The notes below the pieces were generated by a model. It worked only from the letters and a program-made list of their open reading frames with translations, was not told the origin of the DNA and made no database searches. DNA of 64,000 nt, taken from the NCBI GenBank assembly GCA_003797895.1, contig RKQB01000002.1:435354-499353 (forward strand). Direction: 5' to 3'. Shown here piece by piece: positions 9,253-17,784 of the stretch; positions within the stretch are counted from its first letter, which is position 1, and each line of letters starts with the position of its first letter. The translations under genes were made by a program, and so were the position numbers. The stretch comes from Cyclobacteriaceae bacterium YHN15 (GTDB taxonomy: Bacteria; Bacteroidota; Bacteroidia; Cytophagales; Cyclobacteriaceae).

Positions 9253-10758
9253 TTAAATAGATTTTGGAATAGCGGCCTGAAGAATATTTTCCTCTTTGGC
9301 TTCGGTTATGGGTATTTCAGCTGTAATGAAACCTTCCGACATCACAATTATCCTATTGGAAATGGCCAAAATCTCCGTCAATTCCGATGAAACCATAATT
9401 ATTCCAAGGCCCTTTTTTGCCAATGAAATGATAAGTTTATAGATTTCATTTTTTGCATTGACATCTATCCCTCTGGTAGGTTCATCCAATAATAAGATTT
9501 TTGGATATGTGGCCAGCCATTTGGAAATGACAATCTTTTGCTGGTTTCCCCCGCTGAGATTTTTGGCCAGCTGTTTTTTGGAGGAAGTTTTAATGGCCAG
9601 ATCAGAAATATATTTTTCCGCAAGCCCATTTTCCTTATTTTCATTGATAAAGCCTAAGGTCTCAATTTGATCCAATACAGTAAGGCTGATATTAGTCCTA
9701 ACATCCAATTCAAGCACAAGTCCATCTTTTTTTCTGTCTTCAGGTACCAATGCCAAACCTGCCTTAATTGCCTCAAAGGGTCTTTTTATTGAAACCAATT
9801 GCCCAGCAACATAAACTTCCCCTGTACTTATATTAGGGTGCAGTCCAAAAAGGGTTTCAAGTAATTCCGTCCTCCCAGCCCCCATCAATCCAAAGATTCC
9901 CAAAATCTCTCCCTTTTTCAGGTGAAAGGAAATATCTCTGAGCATACCACTTTTGGAAGAGCCTTTTGGTTTAAGGTTAAGTCCTTTTACTGTGAGAATT
10001 TCATCTGTAGCATTACTTGAAATGGAATTTCCAATGATCTCTACATTCCTTCCCACCATTTTTTGAATGATATCATTTTTGTTCATCCCTCGTATTTCCC
10101 CAGACTCTATGGAAATCCCATCTCTCAACACAATATACCGGTCAGCAATTTTAAACAGCTCATCCAACTTGTGGGATATATATACTATAGCCTTATTTTG
10201 ACCCCTAAGTTCCTTAATAATACCAAAAAGGACATCAATTTCATGATCACTGATAGCAGATGTAGGTTCATCCATGATAATAACCTGAGAATCGATCAAT
10301 AGCGCCTTGGCGATCTCGACCACCTGTTGTTGGCCGACTTTCAAACGGTATACAGGAGTATCAGGATGGAGGTCAAGTTTTAGTTTTAAGAGCAATTCCT
10401 CTGTCTTCGCTCTCATTTTTTTTTGATCCAGAGCTCCAAGAAAATTGCTTACCTCACGACCCAAAAAAATATTCTCACTGATACTTAATTGGGGAATAAG
10501 ACTCAGTTCCTGGTGGATAATGGCAATCCCTGCATCCTGTGCTTCCTTAGGGTTTGAAAAACGTACAGTTTTCCCATTGAACAGAATTTCACCAGAATAA
10601 TCCGAATACACCCCAGAAAGGATTTTCATCAGGGTGGACTTTCCTGCGCCGTTTTCTCCTATAATCGCGTTCACTTTACCCGCATGAATTTCAAGATTTA
10701 CCTTATCCAAGGCCATTATACCTGAAAAACTCTTAGATATGTTTTTAGCAACCAACAT
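9253..10758 (-). CDS. Ribose-type sugar ABC transporter ATP-binding protein (RbsA family, tandem nucleotide-binding domains)
   Basis: 501 aa containing two ATPase domains, as in RbsA/MglA. Domain 1 has Walker A GENGAGKST near residue 33 and Walker B VIIMDEPTSA. Domain 2 has the family's altered P-loop GLMGAGRTE, signature LSGGNQQK and Walker B ILLLDEPTRGID. It energises sugar import with the permease downstream. The gene starts 14 bp after the DUF2291 gene and is cotranscribed with it. Nothing is truncated. Confidence 0.93.
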   Translation of the reverse strand: MLVAKNISKSFSGIMALDKVNLEIHAGKVNAIIGENGAGKSTLMKILSGVYSDYSGEILFNGKTVRFSNPKEAQDAGIAIIHQELSLIPQLSISENIFLGREVSNFLGALDQKKMRAKTEELLLKLKLDLHPDTPVYRLKVGQQQVVEIAKALLIDSQVIIMDEPTSAISDHEIDVLFGIIKELRGQNKAIVYISHKLDELFKIADRYIVLRDGISIESGEIRGMNKNDIIQKMVGRNVEIIGNSISSNATDEILTVKGLNLKPKGSSKSGMLRDISFHLKKGEILGIFGLMGAGRTELLETLFGLHPNISTGEVYVAGQLVSIKRPFEAIKAGLALVPEDRKKDGLVLELDVRTNISLTVLDQIETLGFINENKENGLAEKYISDLAIKTSSKKQLAKNLSGGNQQKIVISKWLATYPKILLLDEPTRGIDVNAKNEIYKLIISLAKKGLGIIMVSSELTEILAISNRIIVMSEGFITAEIPITEAKEENILQAAIPKSI

Positions 10759-10772
10759 TTTGCAGAAGATAA

Positions 10773-11411
10773 TTATTGTCCGGAAAGAATAGAAATGCTT
10801 AAAGGAATAGCTTCCAAATCCCTGAAATTTAAATGTTTGCTATTAAGTTCAATCACACCAACAAATTCAATTCTATCACCGGTTAGGATCTCTTGGAGGA
10901 ATGGTGCAACCACTTTGGCCCTGATAATTTTATTGATTTCCTCAGAAACTTTATTCAGATCGGCTGTACTTTCAAATTCATTTAGATCAATTGCGCCAAA
11001 TACATCCCTGACCGCATTACCATAAATAAATTCTGTGGCCAGGTTTATTCTTTCCTCTTCATTCCCATCTTCCAAAAGGAGAATGATTTCATTTTCATTG
11101 ATTTCAAGGACTTTTCCCGAGCTTTTTATAAGAAAATAACCTATGTTACCAATACTGATGGCATTACCGTATTGCTGAAATGCGCTTTCATCATCATTTT
11201 TAAGAATACTGTGCAAAAAATTTAAGGGTAAAGCTTCTTCAATTCCCGGCTGTACTGTATTAGTCCAATAGGATTCTGCATATACGAGAGGATTAAATTG
11301 ATTTCCCATTTGAATCTTTTTGTATTCACTAAGGCTTTGTATCGTAATGGAGTGGTAAATCAAGAATATGATGATTCCCAAAATCAGTAAAATCTTGATC
11401 GATTTTTTCAT
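10773..11411 (-). CDS. DUF2291-family protein of the sugar ABC importer operon
   Basis: 212 aa. One N-terminal membrane helix (about residues 5-23) is followed by an exported or membrane-anchored domain. The sequence fits DUF2291, with a YAESYWTN segment, an internal GNAVRDVFGAIDLNEF motif and a C-terminal GDRIEFVGVIEL segment. DUF2291 genes are often found inside ribose-type ABC operons, but their role is not established; an accessory role in binding-protein docking or sensing is possible. It sits between the binding-protein gene (6 bp gap) and the ATPase gene (14 bp gap), so it is surely part of this unit. The family call is moderately strong; function is unknown. Confidence 0.75.
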   Translation of the reverse strand: MKKSIKILLILGIIIFLIYHSITIQSLSEYKKIQMGNQFNPLVYAESYWTNTVQPGIEEALPLNFLHSILKNDDESAFQQYGNAISIGNIGYFLIKSSGKVLEINENEIILLLEDGNEEERINLATEFIYGNAVRDVFGAIDLNEFESTADLNKVSEEINKIIRAKVVAPFLQEILTGDRIEFVGVIELNSKHLNFRDLEAIPLSISILSGQ

Positions 11412-11417
11412 CCTAAC

Positions 11418-12359
11418 TTATTGGTTATCAATATAAAATTGAACATTTTCCGGAGTTACTAGTTCTACAGAAACAGGCATTTTTTCCGGGAAATCCCTTC
11501 GTCCATTGAAATACTCATCTGCAAATGCGGCTGCTGTTTTGGCCATTAGTTCAGGAAACTGCATACCGGTAGCCTTGATTTTTCCTTCATGGATAGATTG
11601 AATTACCTCAGACGCCCCGTCAAATCCGAAAACCTTTACTTTGTCCTGTACCCCGGCTGCAACCAAAGCCTGATAAGCTCCCATGGCCATGGGATCATTG
11701 CCACAGAAAACCGCATCAATATCCGGTTGAGCCTGTAGTATGGATTCCATAACCTCCATCGATTTGTTCCTGTCAAACTCTCCACTTTGCTGGGCCACCA
11801 TTATAAGATCAGGATAATTGTCCACCACAGAATGAAATCCCATTGACCTATTCCAGGTATTATTGTCCCCTACCATTCCTATGATTTCCACATATTTACC
11901 CTTCTTGTCGAGGCTTTGGACAAAATACTTTCCTATGGCAACACAACCTGAATAGCTGTCCGAAAGAATTTGGGAAGTAGCAGCTCCCTTTGCATTTACC
12001 TCCCTGTCCATACAGAAAACAGGAATGCCTGCAGCACGGGCTTTCATAATATTGGAAATAGATCCATCAGAATCTGTTGGGTTGAAAAGGATAGCATCAT
12101 AACCTGATACCATCACATTTTCAAAATGGTCTGCCTCCAATGCGGTATTATTCTGAGAATCAAAAATTTTGGCTTCATATCCCAGGGCTTCAGATTCTCT
12201 AACCGAAGATTCTGCCAGAACAACAAACCAAGGGTTATTTAGTGTAGAGATAATGACAGCTATTTTCCGGGTATTATCCACCTTACTGTCCTTCTTGCAA
12301 CTTTGCAAGAAAATCATAAATGGAATCAGTAAAAACGAAAAATATCTTAATTTCTTCAA
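11418..12359 (-). CDS. Sugar-binding lipoprotein of the ribose-type ABC importer (Peripla_BP_4)
   Basis: 313 aa. The signal peptide ends with a lipobox at about C21 (IFLQSCKK), so it is membrane-anchored in the periplasm. The mature part has the RbsB-type pattern: KIAVIISTLNNPWFV, a FNPTDSDGS ligand loop, PVFCMDREV, and a VFGFDGASEV region. It captures the sugar and delivers it to the RbsC-type permease. It is preceded by 157 bp after the transketolase C half, enough for an internal promoter, though none is clear. Co-location with isomerase, kinase and transketolase implies a sugar that is isomerised, phosphorylated and cleaved. Confidence 0.9.
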   Translation of the reverse strand: MKKLRYFSFLLIPFMIFLQSCKKDSKVDNTRKIAVIISTLNNPWFVVLAESSVRESEALGYEAKIFDSQNNTALEADHFENVMVSGYDAILFNPTDSDGSISNIMKARAAGIPVFCMDREVNAKGAATSQILSDSYSGCVAIGKYFVQSLDKKGKYVEIIGMVGDNNTWNRSMGFHSVVDNYPDLIMVAQQSGEFDRNKSMEVMESILQAQPDIDAVFCGNDPMAMGAYQALVAAGVQDKVKVFGFDGASEVIQSIHEGKIKATGMQFPELMAKTAAAFADEYFNGRRDFPEKMPVSVELVTPENVQFYIDNQ

Positions 12360-12516
12360 TTTGTGATTATTTATTGGATTTATTTGTCCAGCTTAGTTTA
12401 ATCTGACAATTTGCTTAATTAACAATACAGTAAATTAATTATCTTATAATTGGCTAACATTTATCTTCTTCCGATTTAGGTATTCCATCAAAGAAACTTA
12501 TATAATTTTTTATTTA

Positions 12517-13485
12517 TTATTCAATCAATTTCATAACCTCTGCAGCAATTCCCTTTTCGGATATTCCATAATGGTTGAATATTTCCAATTGAGAACCGGT
12601 CACAGTGTATTCATCCGGAATTCCCATGATTTTGAATTTCACATGTTTCCCTTTCTGGAGTAAATAAGAAGCACAGGCTTCTCCAAGTCCCCCATTGACC
12701 ATATGTTCTTCTACAGTCAACATAACAGGATATTTAGCAGCCAGATCCGAAAGGAGTTGGATATCCAGAGGCCTGATAGTATGCATACTGACTACCCCTG
12801 CACTGACTCCATGATGGCTTTCGAGGAATGCTGCAGCTTCGATAGAAGGAAAGACAGTCTCACCGGTCGCAATGATAACAGCCTCTGAGCCTTCTTTTAT
12901 CAATCTGCCTTTCCCAATTTCAAAATCCTTATTTTTAGAAATATAGGGCATAGGCTTTTTCCCAAATCGGATATAAACCGGTTCTTTAGTCATTGCCGCA
13001 AAGCGGATGGCCATTTCTGTTTCATAATTATCAGCCGGAGCGAGAATAGTGATATTGTTAACCGCTCTCAAAGCTGCATAATCATGAAGACTATGATGGG
13101 TAGTTCCAAGTGCTCCATAACTTACACCTGCACTGATTCCAATCAGGTTAACCGGATTATCAGAATAGGCCACATCATTTTTCACCTGCTCAAATGAACG
13201 GGCCGTAAGAAAACATGCTGGTGAAACAGCGAAGACTTTCTTTCCGGTTGATGCAATTCCGGCCGCTATACCAACCAGATTTTGTTCTGCAATCCCAACT
13301 TCAACCATCTGCTTTGGGAATTTTTCTCCAAATGGAACAAGTTTTCCTGAACCTCTTGAATCACTCGTCACCACAATGATATCATTATCCTTATAAGCAA
13401 GATCCTGAAGGGTGTTGGAAAAGGCTTCCAGATTTGGAATTCCCTGATTATTATCTCTTTGCTTAATTGTCATTTCAAGACTCAT
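12517..13485 (-). CDS. Transketolase C-terminal half (pyrimidine-binding plus C-terminal domains)
   Basis: 322 aa. The protein carries the transketolase pyrimidine domain with the invariant Glu in VGIAEQNLVGIAAG (about residue 83) and a C-terminal domain with TVEEHMVNGGLG. With the preceding gene it makes one split transketolase, which moves two-carbon ketol units with thiamine diphosphate. The start at 13485 overlaps the stop of the N-terminal half by four bases (ATGA), as expected for equimolar subunits. Split transketolases are common in accessory sugar operons, including the apulose-4-phosphate transketolases; here the substrate is inferred from context only. Confidence 0.9.
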   Translation of the reverse strand: MSLEMTIKQRDNNQGIPNLEAFSNTLQDLAYKDNDIIVVTSDSRGSGKLVPFGEKFPKQMVEVGIAEQNLVGIAAGIASTGKKVFAVSPACFLTARSFEQVKNDVAYSDNPVNLIGISAGVSYGALGTTHHSLHDYAALRAVNNITILAPADNYETEMAIRFAAMTKEPVYIRFGKKPMPYISKNKDFEIGKGRLIKEGSEAVIIATGETVFPSIEAAAFLESHHGVSAGVVSMHTIRPLDIQLLSDLAAKYPVMLTVEEHMVNGGLGEACASYLLQKGKHVKFKIMGIPDEYTVTGSQLEIFNHYGISEKGIAAEVMKLIE

Positions 13486-14324
13486 TGGGGTACAATTGTT
13501 TGCAGATTTATGATCCGATCTTCAAGTTCTTCCATAGCTTGTTGGTATTGAGCATCATTGGGGACGCCATGATGCCATTTGATAGCATTTTCCATATAAC
13601 TCACTCCCTTACCTTTTATGGTATGGGCAATGATTAAACTTGGTTTTCCTTTTTCAAAGGGAACATCCTGCAATGTTTGCTTAATGGAGGCAAGGTCATG
13701 CCCATTTATTTCCCGAACCGAACAGCCAAAGGCCTCAAATTTGGGACTTAGTGGCTCGAGTTTCATTACCTCTTTGTTGGGTCCGGTAATCTGCAATTTG
13801 TTATAATCCAAAATTATAACCAAGTTGTCCAATTCATAATGAGATGCTGCCATCAAAGCCTCCCAATTGGAGCCTTCGGCCAACTCCCCATCGCCCAATA
13901 AGGTAAATACCCTATAACTTGCCCTGTCCATCTTACCGGCAATAGCTATGCCCACACTGAGAGCAAGCCCATGGCCAAGGGCTCCTGTATTCTGTTCAAT
14001 GCCAGGTATTTTTTTGGTAGGATGACCGATAAAATGAGATTGGTATTGACAAAGGGTTTCAAGTAAAGATTCAGGATAAAAACCCCTATCGGCCAAGACG
14101 ACATATAGGGCTTCTACCGAATGACCTTTGCTTTGAATGTATCTGTCCCTGTTCTTGTCCGAAAAATTATGTGGTAAAACATTGAGGATTTCATTATATA
14201 GAATATTCAAAATATCAATGCAGGAAAGACTTCCACCTGTATGCCCGGCATTAGCCAATTTTATATACTTCAAAATCTTCTTTCTATAATCCAGAGATTT
14301 GAATGCTAATTCCTGTATGGTCAT
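13482..14324 (-). CDS. Transketolase N-terminal half (thiamine diphosphate-binding)
   Basis: 280 aa, the usual size of the N-terminal transketolase subunit. Residues near 28-40 read GHTGGSLSCIDIL. The thiamine pyrophosphate motif is GDGELAEGSNWEALMAASH, with the N of YNK further on. It pairs with the C-terminal half encoded next (ATGA overlap). The gene follows the isomerase gene by 44 bp. A dedicated split transketolase beside an FGGY kinase suggests that a branched or short ketose phosphate is cleaved directly into central pentose metabolism. Confidence 0.92.
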   Translation of the reverse strand: MTIQELAFKSLDYRKKILKYIKLANAGHTGGSLSCIDILNILYNEILNVLPHNFSDKNRDRYIQSKGHSVEALYVVLADRGFYPESLLETLCQYQSHFIGHPTKKIPGIEQNTGALGHGLALSVGIAIAGKMDRASYRVFTLLGDGELAEGSNWEALMAASHYELDNLVIILDYNKLQITGPNKEVMKLEPLSPKFEAFGCSVREINGHDLASIKQTLQDVPFEKGKPSLIIAHTIKGKGVSYMENAIKWHHGVPNDAQYQQAMEELEDRIINLQTIVPQ

Positions 14325-14368
14325 AATCCAAAATTTTTATCCCCCTTCGATAAAATTTAATTTCCTAT

Positions 14369-15793
14369 TCAATGCCTGTAAACCTCCCAATCCATGTAAT
14401 TTTCAAAGGCTTCCTGAAGAATTGCAGCCGAATGGGAGGCATTCATCACTACATGATGCTCAAAACCATTTCTGCATACATAATTCATAAGATCTTGAAG
14501 TTTTGGGATTTTGGCTACAGCCCTGTTTCCAAAGGTGTTCAACGCATCATCTGTTAATATTCCCTCACCTATATAGGCCTTGATTTTTCCTTTTGCATCG
14601 TCCGTGGAAATTCTCCCAAAGGTGAGATTGGAGGCAGGGGTTCTGCCTGACAAGGCTCCATAGGTATTCTCTTCACCCACCGAGGTCCCCAAAATAGGAG
14701 CAGTACTGATTTCAATATCCGGCAAAAATGATTTTGCCCAATTGCCGCAATGGAAGAGTACACATTTTTCAGGATCATCCGCATAATTGTTGTTCCAGTC
14801 AACCAAAGCTGACGGAGAACCGGATGCAAGTTGCATGGCATACATGGTCAATGTCCCCGTCACATCCACTTCGCAGGCACTAGGCTGCATATTTTCACTC
14901 ATCATGCTCATGCTGGTACAAACATTACAGCCGTAATTCTGCTGAACAGAAGTCCAGCATTGTATGGCTGTGGCATCCAGTACATTATCCTCCATAAACT
15001 CATTGAGAATGATGTCCATTTTTGCAATTTGGAACAATGCAGTGTCAGGTGTCTTTCCTACCGCAGCATAGGACCTGATCTTATCCATGCGCTCTTTGAC
15101 AACCTGTGAATCATTATCCAATTTATTGGCCCTGCCTATAATTTCTGATAAATCTATAGTCACCACAGAAACTCCGCTGCGCTGCAATAATTTTTCACTG
15201 TAACGAACAGTATTGAATCCTCCTGGTCTTGCACCTATAGCCCCGATCCTTGCATTTCTCAGTCCTTTGACCACTTTGCAAACCCCAACAAATTCAAATA
15301 AGTCCTGAATAAATTTAGGATCAGAAGGAGAACATACATGATCTTTCGTTAAGGAATATTTGATTCCATATTGATAGAGATTATTGCATACGGATATTTT
15401 ACCGCACCAGGAATCTCTGCGACGGGCAACGTCCAATTTATTGAGTTCATCAGGATAAGCCTGAATCAGAACCGGGACATCCAGCCCTGCCATTTTAATT
15501 GTTTCAGCCACTCCTCTTTCATCTCCAAAATTGGGAAGGATGACTAAAACCCCCATAATTTCATCTTTGTGATCTGAAAACAATTTGGCGCATTTGACTG
15601 CATCCCCGAAGGTTTCCACTCCTCCCAATTTTGTTTCTTGATCTCCTAAAAGCACTGGTTTGATATTGGCATTTTTGAGTACATCAATAATTTCAGCCCT
15701 GGCTTTTGAAACCAAGCTGTCCGGAAAAAAATCTCTATTGCCTATGATTACTCCCAAACTTATTGATTTATGGACATTGCCTTTGAACAACAT
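14369..15793 (-). CDS. L-fucose/L-arabinose isomerase-family protein (candidate sugar isomerase of the operon)
   Basis: 474 aa, first gene of the operon. The fold is recognisable from the N-terminal Rossmann-like section (GVIIGNRDFFPDSL, VLVILPNFGDERGVAETI), RIGAIGARPGGFNTVRY, and the C-terminal metal-binding section with E/D/H candidates (NEFMEDNVLDATAIQCWTS, ACEVDVTGTLTMYAMQLAS, CVLFHCGNWA, GFEHHVVMN). Family members interconvert aldoses and ketoses with a divalent metal. Its place beside a ketose-type kinase and a split transketolase suggests D-apiose to D-apulose conversion, but other aldoses remain possible. The start at 15793 has a long AT-rich leader containing the proposed DeoR operator. 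Confidence 0.82.
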   Translation of the reverse strand: MLFKGNVHKSISLGVIIGNRDFFPDSLVSKARAEIIDVLKNANIKPVLLGDQETKLGGVETFGDAVKCAKLFSDHKDEIMGVLVILPNFGDERGVAETIKMAGLDVPVLIQAYPDELNKLDVARRRDSWCGKISVCNNLYQYGIKYSLTKDHVCSPSDPKFIQDLFEFVGVCKVVKGLRNARIGAIGARPGGFNTVRYSEKLLQRSGVSVVTIDLSEIIGRANKLDNDSQVVKERMDKIRSYAAVGKTPDTALFQIAKMDIILNEFMEDNVLDATAIQCWTSVQQNYGCNVCTSMSMMSENMQPSACEVDVTGTLTMYAMQLASGSPSALVDWNNNYADDPEKCVLFHCGNWAKSFLPDIEISTAPILGTSVGEENTYGALSGRTPASNLTFGRISTDDAKGKIKAYIGEGILTDDALNTFGNRAVAKIPKLQDLMNYVCRNGFEHHVVMNASHSAAILQEAFENYMDWEVYRH

Positions 15794-16277
15794 AATTCCT
15801 TTGGTTTTTGGTATGATGCCAAATTTAATTCAGCTATATAATTTCAAATTGCTCCAAGAGATCTTTCCCTCTTAATTGTTTTTTATAGTTCAAATCAGTC
15901 TAAATCTAACCCTGATATTTTTAATATAAGTGATTTAAACAAAAAAACGAAAATAAACGAAAATTAACAAAAATAAAGATAAATTTGTTTTTGGTAACTT
16001 TAATATGATTTTAATTTAATAATTGATTTTTTTTTATAGACATGGAAGGGTCTTAATATTTCAAGAGATTCAATTGTTGAAGGTTAAAAAAAAATAAAAA
16101 GGATGAATTTCAAAACCTTAAACATGATATGCAAAAAGAAAAGCTTTGAAAAAAGCAATTTCTAAAACCCGATTTGATGGTGTGGGTAGGATAAAACTAT
16201 AATTTGGAGGTTGTTCTTTATTAAATTATTAAATTAAAGTTCTAATTAATCGGAAAGGTATTTAAATCCAATCTTAT
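15794..16277. promoter_or_regulatory. AT-rich divergent control region of the sugar operon
   Basis: 484 bp without a gene between the isomerase (minus) and a membrane protein (plus). It is strongly AT-rich and holds poly-A and poly-T tracts. The only clear structure is the tandem repeat listed separately at 15945-15984. No confident -33/-7 pair was found for either direction. Confidence 0.6.
15945..15984. promoter_or_regulatory. Four tandem 10-bp repeats, candidate DeoR operator
   Basis: Consecutive units are AAACGAAAAT, AAACGAAAAT, TAACAAAAAT and AAAGATAAAT. The period is one helical turn, so all copies face the same side. On the minus strand the units read ATTTTCGTTT, resembling the direct TTTCGTTT half-sites known for AgaR-like DeoR proteins. 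The array lies about 150 bp upstream of the isomerase start, in the only long control region of the operon. Assignment to the DeoR protein at 5837 is inference. Confidence 0.6.
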
Positions 16278-16703
16278 ATGATGCAGCTCAATCCTAAATC
16301 CATCTTTCATTATATCAGCTATCTTCAATATCCTTTGTTGTTAATTGCGATATTTTATGTCTTAGAACCAATCCTACAAGGTTTTGAATATCCTTGGCTT
16401 AGTATCAATAAAGCACTGATTTTTATGGGTATTGGAATTAGTTTCTCAACATTACAGGATACCCATAAAACCCAAAATAATTTTTCGAAAAAAGTTTGGG
16501 AAAACCCTAAGAAAGGGAAATTTTTCCTCATTTTAATGGGTATGACAATGCTATTTTTTTTGATTGTAGGAATAATTGGATTATATGCCGCAGAAGAAGC
16601 AATCCTCAAAGAAATCTCATTGGGAACCATTGTTTTGGGAATTGGCTATATGAGTCTTTGGAAAAGCGCCATGGAAATGTTTGAATACCATAGAAAGGAT
16701 TAA
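16278..16703 (+). CDS. Hypothetical four-helix membrane protein
   Basis: 141 aa, not recognised. Four hydrophobic segments are visible at about residues 14-33, 42-60, 80-104 and 110-130, separated by a basic stretch (THKTQNNFSKKVWENPKKGK), so an integral inner-membrane protein is likely. No catalytic motif was seen. It is transcribed away from the sugar operon, and its last four bases overlap the stop region of the convergent YheT-like hydrolase gene. No function is proposed. Confidence 0.7.
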   Translation: MMQLNPKSIFHYISYLQYPLLLIAIFYVLEPILQGFEYPWLSINKALIFMGIGISFSTLQDTHKTQNNFSKKVWENPKKGKFFLILMGMTMLFFLIVGIIGLYAAEEAILKEISLGTIVLGIGYMSLWKSAMEMFEYHRKD

Positions 16704-17692
16704 AATTCTTCAATCATAGTATGAAGTTTATTACCTATAATAAAGTCCAAAAACCTATACTCGGCCCATGTAAATTCCTGTCCTTTGACCAAAAAGCCTG
16801 TATGTCCTCCCCTTTTGGGCATTTCAAGATGGATTTCGGTATGTTTTTTGGCCAATTCTATCGGATAACATTTTCCTGCCAATAAAGGATCATTCAGGGC
16901 ATTGATGATCAAAGTTGGGATTTGAATATTTTCCATCCAATTGTCGGCACTGACACTTTTATAAAAATTATCGGCATCTTTAAATCCATGAACCTTGGCA
17001 GTAAAATGGGTGTCAAAAGTATCAAAATCCTTCACTTTCTTTAATAAATCCATATCTACCAAACCTGGATATTGCTCTCCTTTCAATTGCATTTTGGCTT
17101 TAAGTTTTACTAGAAATCTATTTTTGTAAAAAGCATTGCCTTTTTCTTTAAGCGTACCAGCAGAAGCAGGTAAATTGCAGGGTGTGGAATAAACAGCCGC
17201 CCTTTTTATTTTTGGATCAAGGTCTAAGCCTTTTTCACCCAAATACTTCAAAGTCTGCGCTCCTCCCATACTAATCCCTGCCAAATAATATTCCTCATAT
17301 GGTTGTGTACCTTCCACATACTTGAATACTGTCTCCAGATCATACGAAGCACCATGATGGTATAATATGGGCCCTTGGTTCATTTCACCACTACAGGAAC
17401 GGTTATTCCAGGCCAGCACATCATAGCCATTATGGTTAAATAATTTAGCCAAACCCTTTGCATAGTGACGGTCAGAGCTTCCTTCCAAGCCGTGTGATAT
17501 TATCAATAATTTACTTCCGCCGACTTTGGACCAATCTATATCCAAAAAGTCATTGTCCGGAGTATAAATTCTTTCCCTCTTGTACTTGACCCCTTCAATC
17601 TTTCTGAATATACTTGGATAAATAGTCTCCAAATGTCCATTGACCAACAATTTAGGAGGTGGGCCATAAGTTGATTGATAAATAATCGGCAT
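16700..17692 (-). CDS. Alpha/beta hydrolase of the YheT family
   Basis: 330 aa, typical YheT length. The oxyanion region is HGLEGSSDRHYAKGL, followed by WNNRSCSGEMN. The nucleophile elbow is GISMGG (Ser about residue 142), the acid is in NALNDPLLAG, and the histidine is in GGHTGF near the end. Members are esterase-like enzymes of poorly defined substrate. There is no signal peptide, so it is cytosolic. It stands alone, with a 92-bp divergent gap to the M20 amidohydrolase gene. Confidence 0.88.
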   Translation of the reverse strand: MPIIYQSTYGPPPKLLVNGHLETIYPSIFRKIEGVKYKRERIYTPDNDFLDIDWSKVGGSKLLIISHGLEGSSDRHYAKGLAKLFNHNGYDVLAWNNRSCSGEMNQGPILYHHGASYDLETVFKYVEGTQPYEEYYLAGISMGGAQTLKYLGEKGLDLDPKIKRAAVYSTPCNLPASAGTLKEKGNAFYKNRFLVKLKAKMQLKGEQYPGLVDMDLLKKVKDFDTFDTHFTAKVHGFKDADNFYKSVSADNWMENIQIPTLIINALNDPLLAGKCYPIELAKKHTEIHLEMPKRGGHTGFLVKGQEFTWAEYRFLDFIIGNKLHTMIEEF

Positions 17693-17784
17693 ATTTTAAT
17701 CTTATTACGGGCACGAAATTAAAACTTATCTTCAAGTCAGGGAATTATTTGTTTAAATTGGCACGATAAAACAAACCAATTACC

